A stretch of DNA of 64,000 nucleotides from Pseudomonas fluorescens (GTDB lineage Bacteria; Pseudomonadota; Gammaproteobacteria; Pseudomonadales; Pseudomonadaceae): the NCBI RefSeq assembly GCF_001648775.1, contig NZ_LVEJ01000025.1, positions 1 to 64,000 on the forward strand, in the 5' to 3' direction. The translations under genes and the position numbers were made by a program. The notes under the pieces are model-generated. The model did no database searches. It saw only the letters and a program-made list of their open reading frames with translations, and was not told the DNA's origin. Shown piece by piece: positions 23,772 through 31,754 of the stretch (positions are counted from its first letter, which is position 1; each line of letters begins with the position of its first letter).

Positions 23772-23960
23772 TTAATGGCTTGGTTCTTCGTCCTTCTCTT
23801 TCTTTATACGCAGGTAAATTTCCTCACGGTGCACAGCAACCTCTTTCGGGGCGTTGACGCCGATACGCACTTGGTTTCCTTTAACGCCGAGCACGGTCAC
23901 GGTGATTTCGCCATCACCGATAATCAGGCTTTCTGCGCACCGACGAGTCAGAATCAGCAT
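23772..23960 (-). CDS. csrA: Carbon storage regulator CsrA / RsmA
   Basis: CsrA (RsmA in pseudomonads) binds GGA motifs in mRNA leaders and blocks translation of secondary-metabolism and biofilm genes. It is titrated by the RsmX/Y/Z RNAs. The 62-residue protein starts MLILTRRCAESLIIGD and has the RNA-binding Arg in VAVHREEIYLRI, with the usual length. The frame is open 6 codons upstream, but GGAG precedes the ATG at 23960. The order alaS-lysC-csrA-tRNA-Ser-tRNA-Arg is the standard Pseudomonas locus. A terminator separates it from lysC, so it has its own promoter. Confidence 0.97.
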   Translation of the reverse strand: MLILTRRCAESLIIGDGEITVTVLGVKGNQVRIGVNAPKEVAVHREEIYLRIKKEKDEEPSH

Positions 23961-24110
23961 ACCTTTCTCCTCACGCAATTCAGTTCAGGGACAACAGTCT
24001 GCAAAAAAAAGGCACCCGACCTACAACCGGAGCGATCGTAGCCCTACATGCCTGAGTATTGACCAGCGCGAGCAAAAGAACAGTTCAGGGCTCGCGCCAT
24101 TCAAAAAATA

Positions 24111-24136
24111 AAGGGCGCGGTCAGACCGCGCCCTTC
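24111..24136 (-). terminator. Terminator after lysC
   Basis: AGGGCGCGGT pairs with ACCGCGCCCT around a 3-base loop and is followed on the minus strand by a T-rich run. It lies 12 bases after the lysC stop. Confidence 0.88.
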
Positions 24137-24147
24137 AAGAAATGGAA

Positions 24148-25389
24148 TTACTCGCCTTGACGGGCCGGAGCATCCAGTTCGAAAGCCGTGTGCAGGGCGC
24201 GCACGGCCAGCTCCAGGTACTTCTCTTCGATCACCACGGAAACCTTGATTTCCGAGGTCGAGATCATCTGGATGTTGATGCTTTCTTTGGCCAGGGATTC
24301 GAACATGCGGCTGGCGACGCCTGCGTGGGAACGCATGCCGACGCCGACGATCGAGACCTTGGCAATCTTGGTGTCGCCAACCACTTCACGGGCACCGATC
24401 TCGCGAGCGGTGTTTTCCAGCACGGTCTGTGCGGCCTGGTAGTCGTTGCGGTGCACGGTGAAGGTGAAGTCGGTGGTGTTATCGTGCGCAACGTTCTGCA
24501 CGATCATGTCGACTTCGATGTTCGCGGCACTGATCGGGCCGAGAATCTTGAACGCCACGCCCGGGGTGTCTGGCACGCCACGGATGGTCAGCTTGGCTTC
24601 ATCGCGGTTGAAAGCGATGCCGGAAATGATCGGCTGTTCCATGGTTTCCTCTTCATCAATAGTAATGAGGGTGCCCGGACCCTCCTTGAAGCTGTGCAGT
24701 ACGCGCAGCGGAACGTTGTACTTGCCGGCGAATTCCACCGCACGGATCTGCAACACCTTGGAACCGAGGCTGGCCATTTCCAGCATCTCTTCGAAGGTGA
24801 TCTTGTCCAGACGCTGAGCGACCGGGACAACGCGCGGGTCGGTGGTGTAAACACCATCGACGTCGGTGTAGATCTGGCACTCGTCAGCTTTCAACGCAGC
24901 AGCCAGTGCCACGCCGGTGGTATCGGAACCGCCACGACCGAGGGTGGTAATGTTGCCGTGCTCGTCGACACCCTGGAAACCGGCGACAACCACCACGCGA
25001 CCTGCCTTCAGATCACCACGAATTTTCTGGTCATCAATCTGCAAGATACGCGCTTTATTGTGCGCACTGTCGGTCAGGATCCGCACCTGATTACCGGTGT
25101 ACGACACCGCTGGCACACCGCGCTTGATCAGCGCCATCGCCAGCAGGGCAATCGTCACCTGCTCACCGGTGGAGACAATCACGTCCAGTTCACGCGGAAC
25201 CGGTTGGCCATCGCCACTGATTTGCTTGGCCAGATCGATCAGACGGTTGGTTTCGCCGCTCATTGCAGACAGCACAACCACCAGGTCATCGCCGGCATCG
25301 CGGAATTTCTTAACCTTGTCGGCGACCTGCTCGATTCTCTCGACAGTACCGACCGAGGTGCCTCCAAATTTCTGTACGATCAAAGCCAT
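24148..25389 (-). CDS. lysC: Aspartate kinase
   Basis: It phosphorylates L-aspartate, the first step to lysine, threonine, methionine and diaminopimelate. The 413-residue protein begins MALIVQKFGGTSVG, the kinase signature. SAMSGETNRL, GRGGSDTTGVALAAAL and the substrate site TDVDGVYTTDPRVV follow. Two ACT domains lie in the last 150 residues (LTIRGVPDTPGVAFKILGPIS and VSIVGVGMRSHAGVASRMF), the part that binds lysine and threonine for feedback control. GGCGG precedes ATG 25389; the frame extends 7 codons more. It lies 90 bases downstream of alaS. Confidence 0.96.
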   Translation of the reverse strand: MALIVQKFGGTSVGTVERIEQVADKVKKFRDAGDDLVVVLSAMSGETNRLIDLAKQISGDGQPVPRELDVIVSTGEQVTIALLAMALIKRGVPAVSYTGNQVRILTDSAHNKARILQIDDQKIRGDLKAGRVVVVAGFQGVDEHGNITTLGRGGSDTTGVALAAALKADECQIYTDVDGVYTTDPRVVPVAQRLDKITFEEMLEMASLGSKVLQIRAVEFAGKYNVPLRVLHSFKEGPGTLITIDEEETMEQPIISGIAFNRDEAKLTIRGVPDTPGVAFKILGPISAANIEVDMIVQNVAHDNTTDFTFTVHRNDYQAAQTVLENTAREIGAREVVGDTKIAKVSIVGVGMRSHAGVASRMFESLAKESINIQMISTSEIKVSVVIEEKYLELAVRALHTAFELDAPARQGE

Positions 25390-25443
25390 TTCAAAGCCGC
25401 CTCTGCCCATGAAGGGCGCCCAATAATCACTCGAACAGCCGCC

Positions 25444-25468
25444 CGGCCCGCCACTAGACTGCGGGCCG
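25444..25468. terminator. Hairpin between alaS and lysC
   Basis: CGGCCCGC and its exact inverse with a 9-base loop lie 12 bases after alaS. Without a T-run it may only attenuate readthrough into lysC. Confidence 0.45.
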
Positions 25469-25479
25469 GACGGACTGCC

Positions 25480-28098
25480 TTATAAACCCTGCTCGACGAA
25501 TGGAACGGTCAGCGCCAGTGCGCCATCCAGCGCGCCGGCATCAACACCGCCGCCCTGCGCCATGTCCGGACGACCACCGCCCTTCCCGCCCACTGCCGCA
25601 GCAGCCTGCTTCATCAAATCACCGGCTTTGAGTTGGCCAGTCAGGTCCTTGGTTACGCCTGCAACCAGTACGACCTTTTCCTCATGGACACTGCCGAGCA
25701 GGATCACTGCGCGGCCGAGTTTGTTCTTCAACTGATCAACCAGCGCCAGCAGCGCCTTGGCGTCCTGACCATCCAGACGTGCGGCCAAAACCTTCACGCC
25801 TTTGACGTCCAGAGCCGAGGACGACAGATCGTCGCCCGCAGCGCTGGCCGCCTTGGCTTGCAACTGCTCGAGTTGCTTCTCCAGTTGGCGATTGCGCTCC
25901 AGCACAGCCGACAGCTTGTCGATCAGGTTGTCGCGGCTGCCCTTGACCAGGCTGGCCGCTTCCTTGAGTTGTTCTTCTGCCGCGTTCAAGTACGCCAGTG
26001 CCGCAGCACCCGTGACCGCTTCGATACGACGCACGCCGGAAGCCACACCGCCTTCGCTGATGATTTTCAGCAGGCCGATGTCGCCGGTACGGTTGGCGTG
26101 GATACCGCCGCACAGCTCGACGGAGAAATCACCGCCCATGCTCAACACGCGCACGTTGTCGCCGTACTTCTCGCCGAACAGCGCCATCGCGCCTTTGTTC
26201 TTGGCGGTTTCGATGTCGGTTTCTTCGGTTTCAACGGCGGAGTTCTTGCGAATTTCGGCGTTGACGATGTCTTCCAGCGCTTTGATCTGCTCAGGCTTGA
26301 TCGCTTCAAAGTGGCTGAAGTCGAAACGCAGACGCTGGCTATCCACCAACGAACCCTTCTGCTGAACGTGCTCACCGAGAACCTGACGCAGTGCAGCGTG
26401 CAGCAAGTGGGTGGCCGAGTGGTTCAGCGAAGTGGCGTGACGCACTTCGGCATCGACGTGCGTTTCCACCGGCGCGCCGATGGTCAGGCTGCCCGAATCC
26501 AGCACGCCGTGGTGCAGGAAGGCGCCGCCGGTCTTGGTGGTGTCACGGACGTCGAAACGGCTGCTGCCCGCCTGCAGGAAACCGCAGTCGCCGATCTGGC
26601 CGCCGGATTCAGCGTAGAACGGCGTCTGGTTCAGCACGATCACCGCCTCTTCGCCTTCATTCAAGACGTCGACCGACTGGCCATCTTTATAGATAGCGAC
26701 GATTTTTGCCGAACCGCGGGTGTCTTTGTAACCGGTGAACTCGGTGGCCACATCAACCTTGACCAAGGTGTTGTAGTCCAGACCGAACGAGCTGGCCGAA
26801 CGTGCGCGAACACGCTGGGCTTCCATCTCACGTTCGAAACCGGCTTCATCGACAGTCAGGCTGCGCTCGCGGGCGATGTCGGCGGTCAGGTCCATCGGGA
26901 AACCATAGGTGTCGTAGAGTTTGAACACCACGTCGCCCGGCACCACGGTGCCTTTGAGTTCCAGCAGATCCTGCTCGAGAATCTTCAGGCCGTGCTCCAG
27001 CGTCTTGGAGAACTGCTCTTCTTCAGCCTTGAGCACGCGCTCGATGTTGCTCTGCTGCTTCTTCAGTTCCGGGAAGGCTTCGCCCATCTCGGCAACCAGT
27101 GCGGCAACGATCTTGTAGAAGAAGCTGCCAGTGGCGCCCAGTTTGTTGCCGTGACGGCAGGCGCGACGGATGATCCGGCGCAGTACATAACCGCGACCTT
27201 CGTTGGACGGCAGCACGCCGTCGGCGATCAGGAAGCCGCACGAACGGATGTGGTCGGACACTACTTTCAGCGAAGACTGATCGCCGTTTTCGCAACCGAT
27301 CGCTTCGGCCGAGGCCTTCAGCAGGTTCTTGAACAGGTCAATGTCGTAGTTGGAATTGACGTGCTGCATCACCGCACTGATCCGCTCCAGGCCCATGCCG
27401 GTGTCGACCGACGGCGCTGGCAACGGATGCAACACGCCATCGGCGGTGCGGTTGAACTGCATGAACACGTTGTTCCAGATCTCGATGTAACGGTCGCCGT
27501 CTTCTTCCGGCGAGCCCGGTGGGCCGCCCCAGATGTGGTCGCCGTGATCGTAGAAAATCTCGGTGCACGGGCCGCACGGGCCGGTATCGCCCATGGTCCA
27601 GAAGTTGTCGGAGGCGTACGGCGCGCCTTTGTTGTCGCCGATGCGGATCATGCGCTCGACCGGCACACCGATTTCTTTGGTCCAGATGTCATACGCTTCG
27701 TCGTCGGAGGCGTAGACGGTGACCCAGAGTTTTTCCTTCGGCAGTTGCAGAACGCCGGTCAGGAAGGTCCACGCGTAAGTAATCGCGTCCTTCTTGAAAT
27801 AGTCACCGAAGCTGAAGTTACCGAGCATTTCGAAGAAAGTGTGGTGACGAGCGGTATAACCGACGTTTTCCAGGTCGCTGTTCTTGCCACCGGCACGCAC
27901 GCACTTCTGGCTGCTGGTCGCACGGGTGTACGCACGTTTTTCCTGGCCCAGGAAGCAGTCCTTGAACTGGTTCATCCCCGCGTTAGTGAACAGCAGGGTT
28001 GGGTCGTTGCCCGGAATCAAAGAGCTGGAGGCTACACGGGTGTGGCCTTGCTCTTCGAAGAAGCGAAGGAAGGCTTCACGGATTTCTGCGCTTTTCAT
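25480..28098 (-). CDS. alaS: Alanyl-tRNA synthetase
   Basis: It charges tRNA-Ala and edits mischarged Ser and Gly. The 872-residue protein has the class II catalytic core (MKSAEIREAFLRFFEEQGHTRVASSSLIPGNDPTLLFTNAGMNQFK, about residues 1-250). A tRNA-recognition region follows, then the editing domain with the zinc motif HSATHLLHAALRQVLGEHV (about 565-583) plus CGGIHANRTGDIG. The C-terminal coiled coil/DHHA1 domain ends GGKGGGRPDMAQGGG. ATG 28098 is chosen over an extension of 22 codons that lacks family similarity. Confidence 0.97.
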   Translation of the reverse strand: MKSAEIREAFLRFFEEQGHTRVASSSLIPGNDPTLLFTNAGMNQFKDCFLGQEKRAYTRATSSQKCVRAGGKNSDLENVGYTARHHTFFEMLGNFSFGDYFKKDAITYAWTFLTGVLQLPKEKLWVTVYASDDEAYDIWTKEIGVPVERMIRIGDNKGAPYASDNFWTMGDTGPCGPCTEIFYDHGDHIWGGPPGSPEEDGDRYIEIWNNVFMQFNRTADGVLHPLPAPSVDTGMGLERISAVMQHVNSNYDIDLFKNLLKASAEAIGCENGDQSSLKVVSDHIRSCGFLIADGVLPSNEGRGYVLRRIIRRACRHGNKLGATGSFFYKIVAALVAEMGEAFPELKKQQSNIERVLKAEEEQFSKTLEHGLKILEQDLLELKGTVVPGDVVFKLYDTYGFPMDLTADIARERSLTVDEAGFEREMEAQRVRARSASSFGLDYNTLVKVDVATEFTGYKDTRGSAKIVAIYKDGQSVDVLNEGEEAVIVLNQTPFYAESGGQIGDCGFLQAGSSRFDVRDTTKTGGAFLHHGVLDSGSLTIGAPVETHVDAEVRHATSLNHSATHLLHAALRQVLGEHVQQKGSLVDSQRLRFDFSHFEAIKPEQIKALEDIVNAEIRKNSAVETEETDIETAKNKGAMALFGEKYGDNVRVLSMGGDFSVELCGGIHANRTGDIGLLKIISEGGVASGVRRIEAVTGAAALAYLNAAEEQLKEAASLVKGSRDNLIDKLSAVLERNRQLEKQLEQLQAKAASAAGDDLSSSALDVKGVKVLAARLDGQDAKALLALVDQLKNKLGRAVILLGSVHEEKVVLVAGVTKDLTGQLKAGDLMKQAAAAVGGKGGGRPDMAQGGGVDAGALDGALALTVPFVEQGL

Positions 28099-28244
28099 TA
28101 GGTTCTTCCACGGAGGCTGCGGCCAAAGGCCTGTTCGAAACGTCAACAGACGAAGCGACGGCAAAGGGCCGCATTATATCGGCCCTGCGCGCGGGGTACA
28201 GCGTGTTTATACGATAGAAACGGTCAATTGGACGGCTAACGCTG

Positions 28245-29249
28245 TCACTTGCGCGAAAAGTCGACGAATGTCGCGATCACTTGCTCGATTTGCGAGCGAT
28301 TGACGTCCATGTGCGTAACCATGCGCAGGCGCGCGGCGGCGCTCAACTTGATCCCGCGTTCGCCGGCAAAGGCCTTGATCGCTTCGGCTTTGTCGCCCAT
28401 TTGCACATAAACCATGTTGGTTTGCACGGGTTCGACGATGAAACCCGCTTCACGCAGACCGTCGGCCAAAAACTGCGCGTTGGCGTGGTCGTCGGCCAGA
28501 CGCTCGACGTTGTGATCCAGTGCATACAGCCCCGCCGCTGCCAGCAAGCCGGCCTGACGCATGCCGCCTCCAACCATTTTGCGCAAACGGCGTGCCTTGC
28601 CAATCAGTTGCTCAGAACCGCACAGCACCGAGCCCACCGGCGCGCCTAGGCCTTTGGACAGGCACACCGACACCGAATCGAAATGCTGGGTGATTTCCCG
28701 CGCATCAACGCCCAACTTCACCGCCGCGTTGTACAGGCGCGCGCCGTCGAGGTGCAGTTGCAGGCCATGGTCTTGGGTAAATTGGCGAGCGCGGGCCAGA
28801 TATTCCAGCGGCAGCACTTTGCCTTGCATGGTGTTTTCCAGCGCCAGCAAGCGGGTGCGGGCGAAATGGAAGTCGTCAGGTTTGATCGCTGCCGCGACCT
28901 GATCCAGATCCAGCGAACCGTTAGCCTGCACTTCCAGCGGCTGTGGCTGGATCGAACCGAGCACCGCCGCGCCACCGCCCTCGTACTTGTAGGTGTGCGC
29001 CTGCTGACCAACGATGTACTCGTCGCCGCGCTCACAGTGCGCCATCAAGCCCAGCAGGTTGCTCATGGTGCCGGTCGGCACGAACAGCGCTGCGGCGAAG
29101 CCCAAACGTTTGGCCAGTTCGGCTTCCAGGTGATTGACCGTCGGATCTTCGCCGTACACGTCATCACCAGTGGCCGCCGCAGTCATCGCGTCGAGCATGG
29201 CGGGAGTCGGTTGGGTGACGGTGTCGCTGCGAAGATCGATAACGCTCAT
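28245..29249 (-). CDS. ltaE: Low-specificity L-threonine aldolase
   Basis: This is a PLP enzyme that splits L-threonine or L-allo-threonine to glycine and acetaldehyde. The 334-residue protein has the fold-type I pattern: DLRSDTVTQPTPAMLDAM at the start, YGEDPTVNHLEAELAKRLG, GTMSNLLGLMAHCERGDEYI, HLDGARLYNAAV (cofactor Asp and Arg), and SVCLSKGLGAPVGSVL with the PLP lysine. GAGG precedes the ATG at 29249. Orientation and spacing suggest its own transcription unit upstream of alaS. The gene is divergent from the FMN riboswitch. Confidence 0.93.
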   Translation of the reverse strand: MSVIDLRSDTVTQPTPAMLDAMTAAATGDDVYGEDPTVNHLEAELAKRLGFAAALFVPTGTMSNLLGLMAHCERGDEYIVGQQAHTYKYEGGGAAVLGSIQPQPLEVQANGSLDLDQVAAAIKPDDFHFARTRLLALENTMQGKVLPLEYLARARQFTQDHGLQLHLDGARLYNAAVKLGVDAREITQHFDSVSVCLSKGLGAPVGSVLCGSEQLIGKARRLRKMVGGGMRQAGLLAAAGLYALDHNVERLADDHANAQFLADGLREAGFIVEPVQTNMVYVQMGDKAEAIKAFAGERGIKLSAAARLRMVTHMDVNRSQIEQVIATFVDFSRK

Positions 29250-29424
29250 GAACCTGGCCTCAAGTCAGCAGGGGAAATCCCTTTACGAAGTGGAATTACT
29301 GCGGTCATCGCGTGGATTAATCAAGCCTTGCGCAAGGAAAAGTCGTTTCGAGCCTGCAAAAAATTCGATGACAATCATCAGAAAGGCGCAATGCACAGAC
29401 ACACAATCTGTGTTAAAAACGCTG

Positions 29425-29446
29425 CGCCGCCCGAGAAAGGGCGGCA
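29425..29446. other. Small hairpin between ltaE and the FMN riboswitch
   Basis: GCCGCCC and GGGCGGC form a 7-bp stem with a GAGAAA-type loop, just upstream of the riboswitch. It may be part of the promoter region of one of the divergent units. Its role is unknown. Confidence 0.35.
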
Positions 29447-29451
29447 AAAAC

Positions 29452-29618
29452 GTTCTCAGGGCGGGGTGCAATTCCCCACCGGCGGTAATTGCGCGCAACG
29501 CGCATAGCCCGCGAGCGCTTGGCGACGAACACGGCTTTGGTTGTGAGCGGCGGCAAGGTCAGCAGACCCGGTGTGATTCCGGGGCCGACGGTCATAGTCC
29601 GGATGAAGAGAGAACGGG
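29452..29618 (+). promoter_or_regulatory. FMN riboswitch (RFN element)
   Basis: The conserved blocks of the FMN aptamer are present in order: TTCTCAGGGCGGGGTG, AATTCCCCACCGGCGGTAA, AGCCCGCGAGCG, GGTCAGCAGACCCGGTG, TTCCGGGGCCGACGGTCATAGTCCGGATG and AGAGAGAACG. It lies 103 bases upstream of the lumazine synthase gene. In pseudomonads this aptamer lowers expression when FMN is plentiful; the exact mode here (early stop or masked ribosome site) is not clear. Confidence 0.96.
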
Positions 29619-29720
29619 ATTAACGCCAAAGGGCCGTCCGCGCGATATTGTGCGTGTGCGCACCCTTGAATCCCTTTCGATTCATAACGCCCTGTTTTTC
29701 ACACAAACAGGAGTCAGAAC

Positions 29721-30230
29721 ATGCAACCCACCGCTATCGACAGCAAAAGCAAACACCCTCATGGCGAGCGCGTCGCGTTCATCCAGGCCTGCTGGCACAA
29801 GGAAATCGTCGACCAGAGCCGTAAAGGCTTCGTCGCTGAAATGATTGCCTTGGGTTATCAGGAATCGGACATCGATATCTTCGAAGTCGGCGGCGCTTTC
29901 GAAATGCCTCTGCACGCCAAGTTGCTGGCCAAGACTGGCCGTTACGCCGGCATCGTCGCCGCTGCCCTGGTGGTGGACGGCGGCATCTACCGTCACGAGT
30001 TCGTTGCCCAATCGGTTGTCAGCGGCCTGATGCAGGTGCAGCTGGAAACCGAAGTACCGGTGTTCTCGGTGTCGCTGACGCCGCATCACTTCCATGCTGG
30101 CGACGAGCATCAGAAGTTCTTCTTTGAGCACTTTGTGCACAAGGGTCAGGAAGCGGCGCGCACTTGCGCGGATACGCTGCGCAAGGTTCGCGCACTGCGC
30201 CGCACCGAGCCGCATGCGGTAGCCGTGTAA
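29721..30230 (+). CDS. ribH2: 6,7-dimethyl-8-ribityllumazine synthase, type II (RibH2)
   Basis: It joins the ribityl-aminouracil and dihydroxybutanone-phosphate precursors into lumazine, the next-to-last step of riboflavin synthesis. The 169-residue protein resembles the decameric RibH2 of Brucella and rhizobia rather than the usual icosahedral RibH. Supporting stretches are RVAFIQACWHKEIVDQSRKGFVAEM (Trp in the substrate pocket), IDIFEVGGAFEMPLHAKLLAKTGRYAGIVAAALVVDGGIYRHEFVAQSVVSGLMQVQLETEVPVFSVSLTPHHFH, with the catalytic His region near the end. It stands alone behind an FMN riboswitch. The standard ribH next to nusB is expected elsewhere, so this is probably a second, FMN-controlled copy. 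Confidence 0.93.
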   Translation: MQPTAIDSKSKHPHGERVAFIQACWHKEIVDQSRKGFVAEMIALGYQESDIDIFEVGGAFEMPLHAKLLAKTGRYAGIVAAALVVDGGIYRHEFVAQSVVSGLMQVQLETEVPVFSVSLTPHHFHAGDEHQKFFFEHFVHKGQEAARTCADTLRKVRALRRTEPHAVAV

Positions 30231-30266
30231 CACGAGGAGTGAGATCTCTGGTCTCACTCATTCCCC

Positions 30267-30356
30267 TGTGGGAGCGAGCTTGCTCGCGAAAGCGGACTGA
30301 CAGCCAACTCAAATGTTGAATGCCAGATTGAATTCGCGAGCAAGCTCGCTCCCACA
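30267..30356. repeat. REPIN (90 bp)
   Basis: The same inverted pair of TGTGGGAGCGAGCTTGCTCG units as at 3814-3903, exactly 90 bp. It lies between the convergent ribH2 and aruE. Confidence 0.92.
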
Positions 30357-30383
30357 CGGTTATATGTCAGACCGGAAATTGGG

Positions 30384-31394
30384 TCAGGCTAGGTTTTCGT
30401 CGCTGGTCGGGACGATCAGGATGCCTGCGCGCAAGCCGTTCTTGACCTTGGGATTAGGGAAGATAATGCGTGCGCCCTGCTCTTCGATGATCCAGCGGGT
30501 ATTGGCCAAATCTTCAGCCAACACATAACCCACCTCCAACTCGGAAAAGTTCTCGATGTCCTGCGGCAGGTTCAAGCGGAATGCATCGCTGTGCTTGATG
30601 ATTTCCCGGGCGACGCTGAACAGTTGCAAACCATCCAGCTGCGCTTCAGCCATCTCCGGCTCAGTGCCTTCGATAATCTGCTTCAAACGAGTTTCCAGCA
30701 GCGAGACGTTAACCCCGTCGTTCTGCCCGAACGGCCGTGCCTTGCCCAGTTCCAGCGTGAAAGCCTCGGCGCCGAGCTTGTCGTAGGTGTACGAGCTGAA
30801 CACGATTGACGGTTTGTTCTGCAACAGCACCGCTTCCATGCCGGCAGCGCGCAAACGCGCCAACTCAAGGCGCGAATGCTGGCGCCCTTCCTTCCACGGA
30901 TACAGCGCGAACTGTTCGATCTTCGAGCCGCGAATCGCCGTATGCAGGTCGTAGTGCAGACGCTGACGATCCGGTTTGCTGAAAAAGCTCGCCGCCAACC
31001 GTTCCAGCTCACAGGCTCGCAGCGCTTCCGAACCACTGCTTTGTTCATGACGGCCGTTGAACAGCCGATTGACGTCCTGCTCGACAAAGCGCTCGCCTTT
31101 GCGAATCGCTTCCGGGTTGCCGAACAGGAACAGAATGCGTGCGCGCGGCTTCAGATCGCCGCGAGCGATGTCATGCAGCAGCCGATCAAGCAACTCGATC
31201 GGCGCTGTTTCGTTGCCATGGATCCCGGCCGACAGCAGCAGGTCCAGGCCATTGTCGCGTGCTTCCGGTGGCCGGACTTCCAGCGCACCTTCGCTCAACC
31301 AGCGCATGCGCACGCCTTCGACAGTCAGTTGAGTCTTCTCCGCCGGTTCGCGGCCGGCGAGGGTCAGTTCAAGCAGTTTGCCGAGGGCGAGCAT
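30384..31394 (-). CDS. astE: Succinylglutamate desuccinylase
   Basis: Also called aruE. It is the last step of the arginine succinyltransferase pathway: N-succinylglutamate to glutamate plus succinate. The 336-residue zinc enzyme has the HxxE pair in GIHGNETAPIELLDRLL (about residues 58-74), then LFLFGNPEAIRKGERFVEQDVNRLF, the third zinc ligand region LHYDLHTAI, and the catalytic Glu region (EAFTLELGKARPFG). GGAAA precedes ATG 31394. It is the final gene of the minus-strand aru operon, 12 bases after the small His-rich gene. Confidence 0.96.
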   Translation of the reverse strand: MLALGKLLELTLAGREPAEKTQLTVEGVRMRWLSEGALEVRPPEARDNGLDLLLSAGIHGNETAPIELLDRLLHDIARGDLKPRARILFLFGNPEAIRKGERFVEQDVNRLFNGRHEQSSGSEALRACELERLAASFFSKPDRQRLHYDLHTAIRGSKIEQFALYPWKEGRQHSRLELARLRAAGMEAVLLQNKPSIVFSSYTYDKLGAEAFTLELGKARPFGQNDGVNVSLLETRLKQIIEGTEPEMAEAQLDGLQLFSVAREIIKHSDAFRLNLPQDIENFSELEVGYVLAEDLANTRWIIEEQGARIIFPNPKVKNGLRAGILIVPTSDENLA

Positions 31395-31406
31395 AGAGCG
31401 GTTTCC

Positions 31407-31697
31407 TTAGTGATCGTGGTTGCAATCCGGGCCGTGCACGTGGTCTTCGTCGTCGCCGACGTCGGCCGGTTCCATTTCCAGTTGCAGACTTACCAGATTA
31501 GTCGCCAATGGGCGCAGCAGCAGGTTGGCGTACTCGGCGTCACCTTCTTCGACGTCCACGCCGATCAGCAGTTGGCCACGACCGTCTTGCTGGATCCACA
31601 GCTCTTTGCCTTGCCACAGGACCGCGACGCGGGTGCAGGAGGTCTCCAGTTGCGTGCCGTCGGTGTCTTCAAGGATCAGCTGCAGGGAATCGCTCAT
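31407..31697 (-). CDS. Small acidic protein with His-rich C terminus (within aru operon)
   Basis: The 96-residue protein of unknown function starts MSDSLQLILEDTDGTQLETSCTRVAVLWQGKELWIQQDG. It ends in an acidic, metal-ligand-like tail (GDDEDHVHGPDCNHDH). P. aeruginosa has a small gene in the same place between aruB and aruE, so it is a steady member of the operon. It is possibly a metal-binding helper for the zinc enzyme AstE, but this is only an inference from position and the tail. The frame is open 8 codons upstream, and ATG 31697 fits the start. Confidence 0.8.
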   Translation of the reverse strand: MSDSLQLILEDTDGTQLETSCTRVAVLWQGKELWIQQDGRGQLLIGVDVEEGDAEYANLLLRPLATNLVSLQLEMEPADVGDDEDHVHGPDCNHDH

Positions 31698-31754
31698 GTT
31701 TTTACTCTCTTGGGGAGACAAGCCGCGCGCCGCGTTCAGGCGACGCGCCGGCCA

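Noticed and set aside
25633..28101. 822-codon frame opposite alaS
   Set aside because: Complementary shadow of alaS. The amino-acid make-up is typical of antisense frames.
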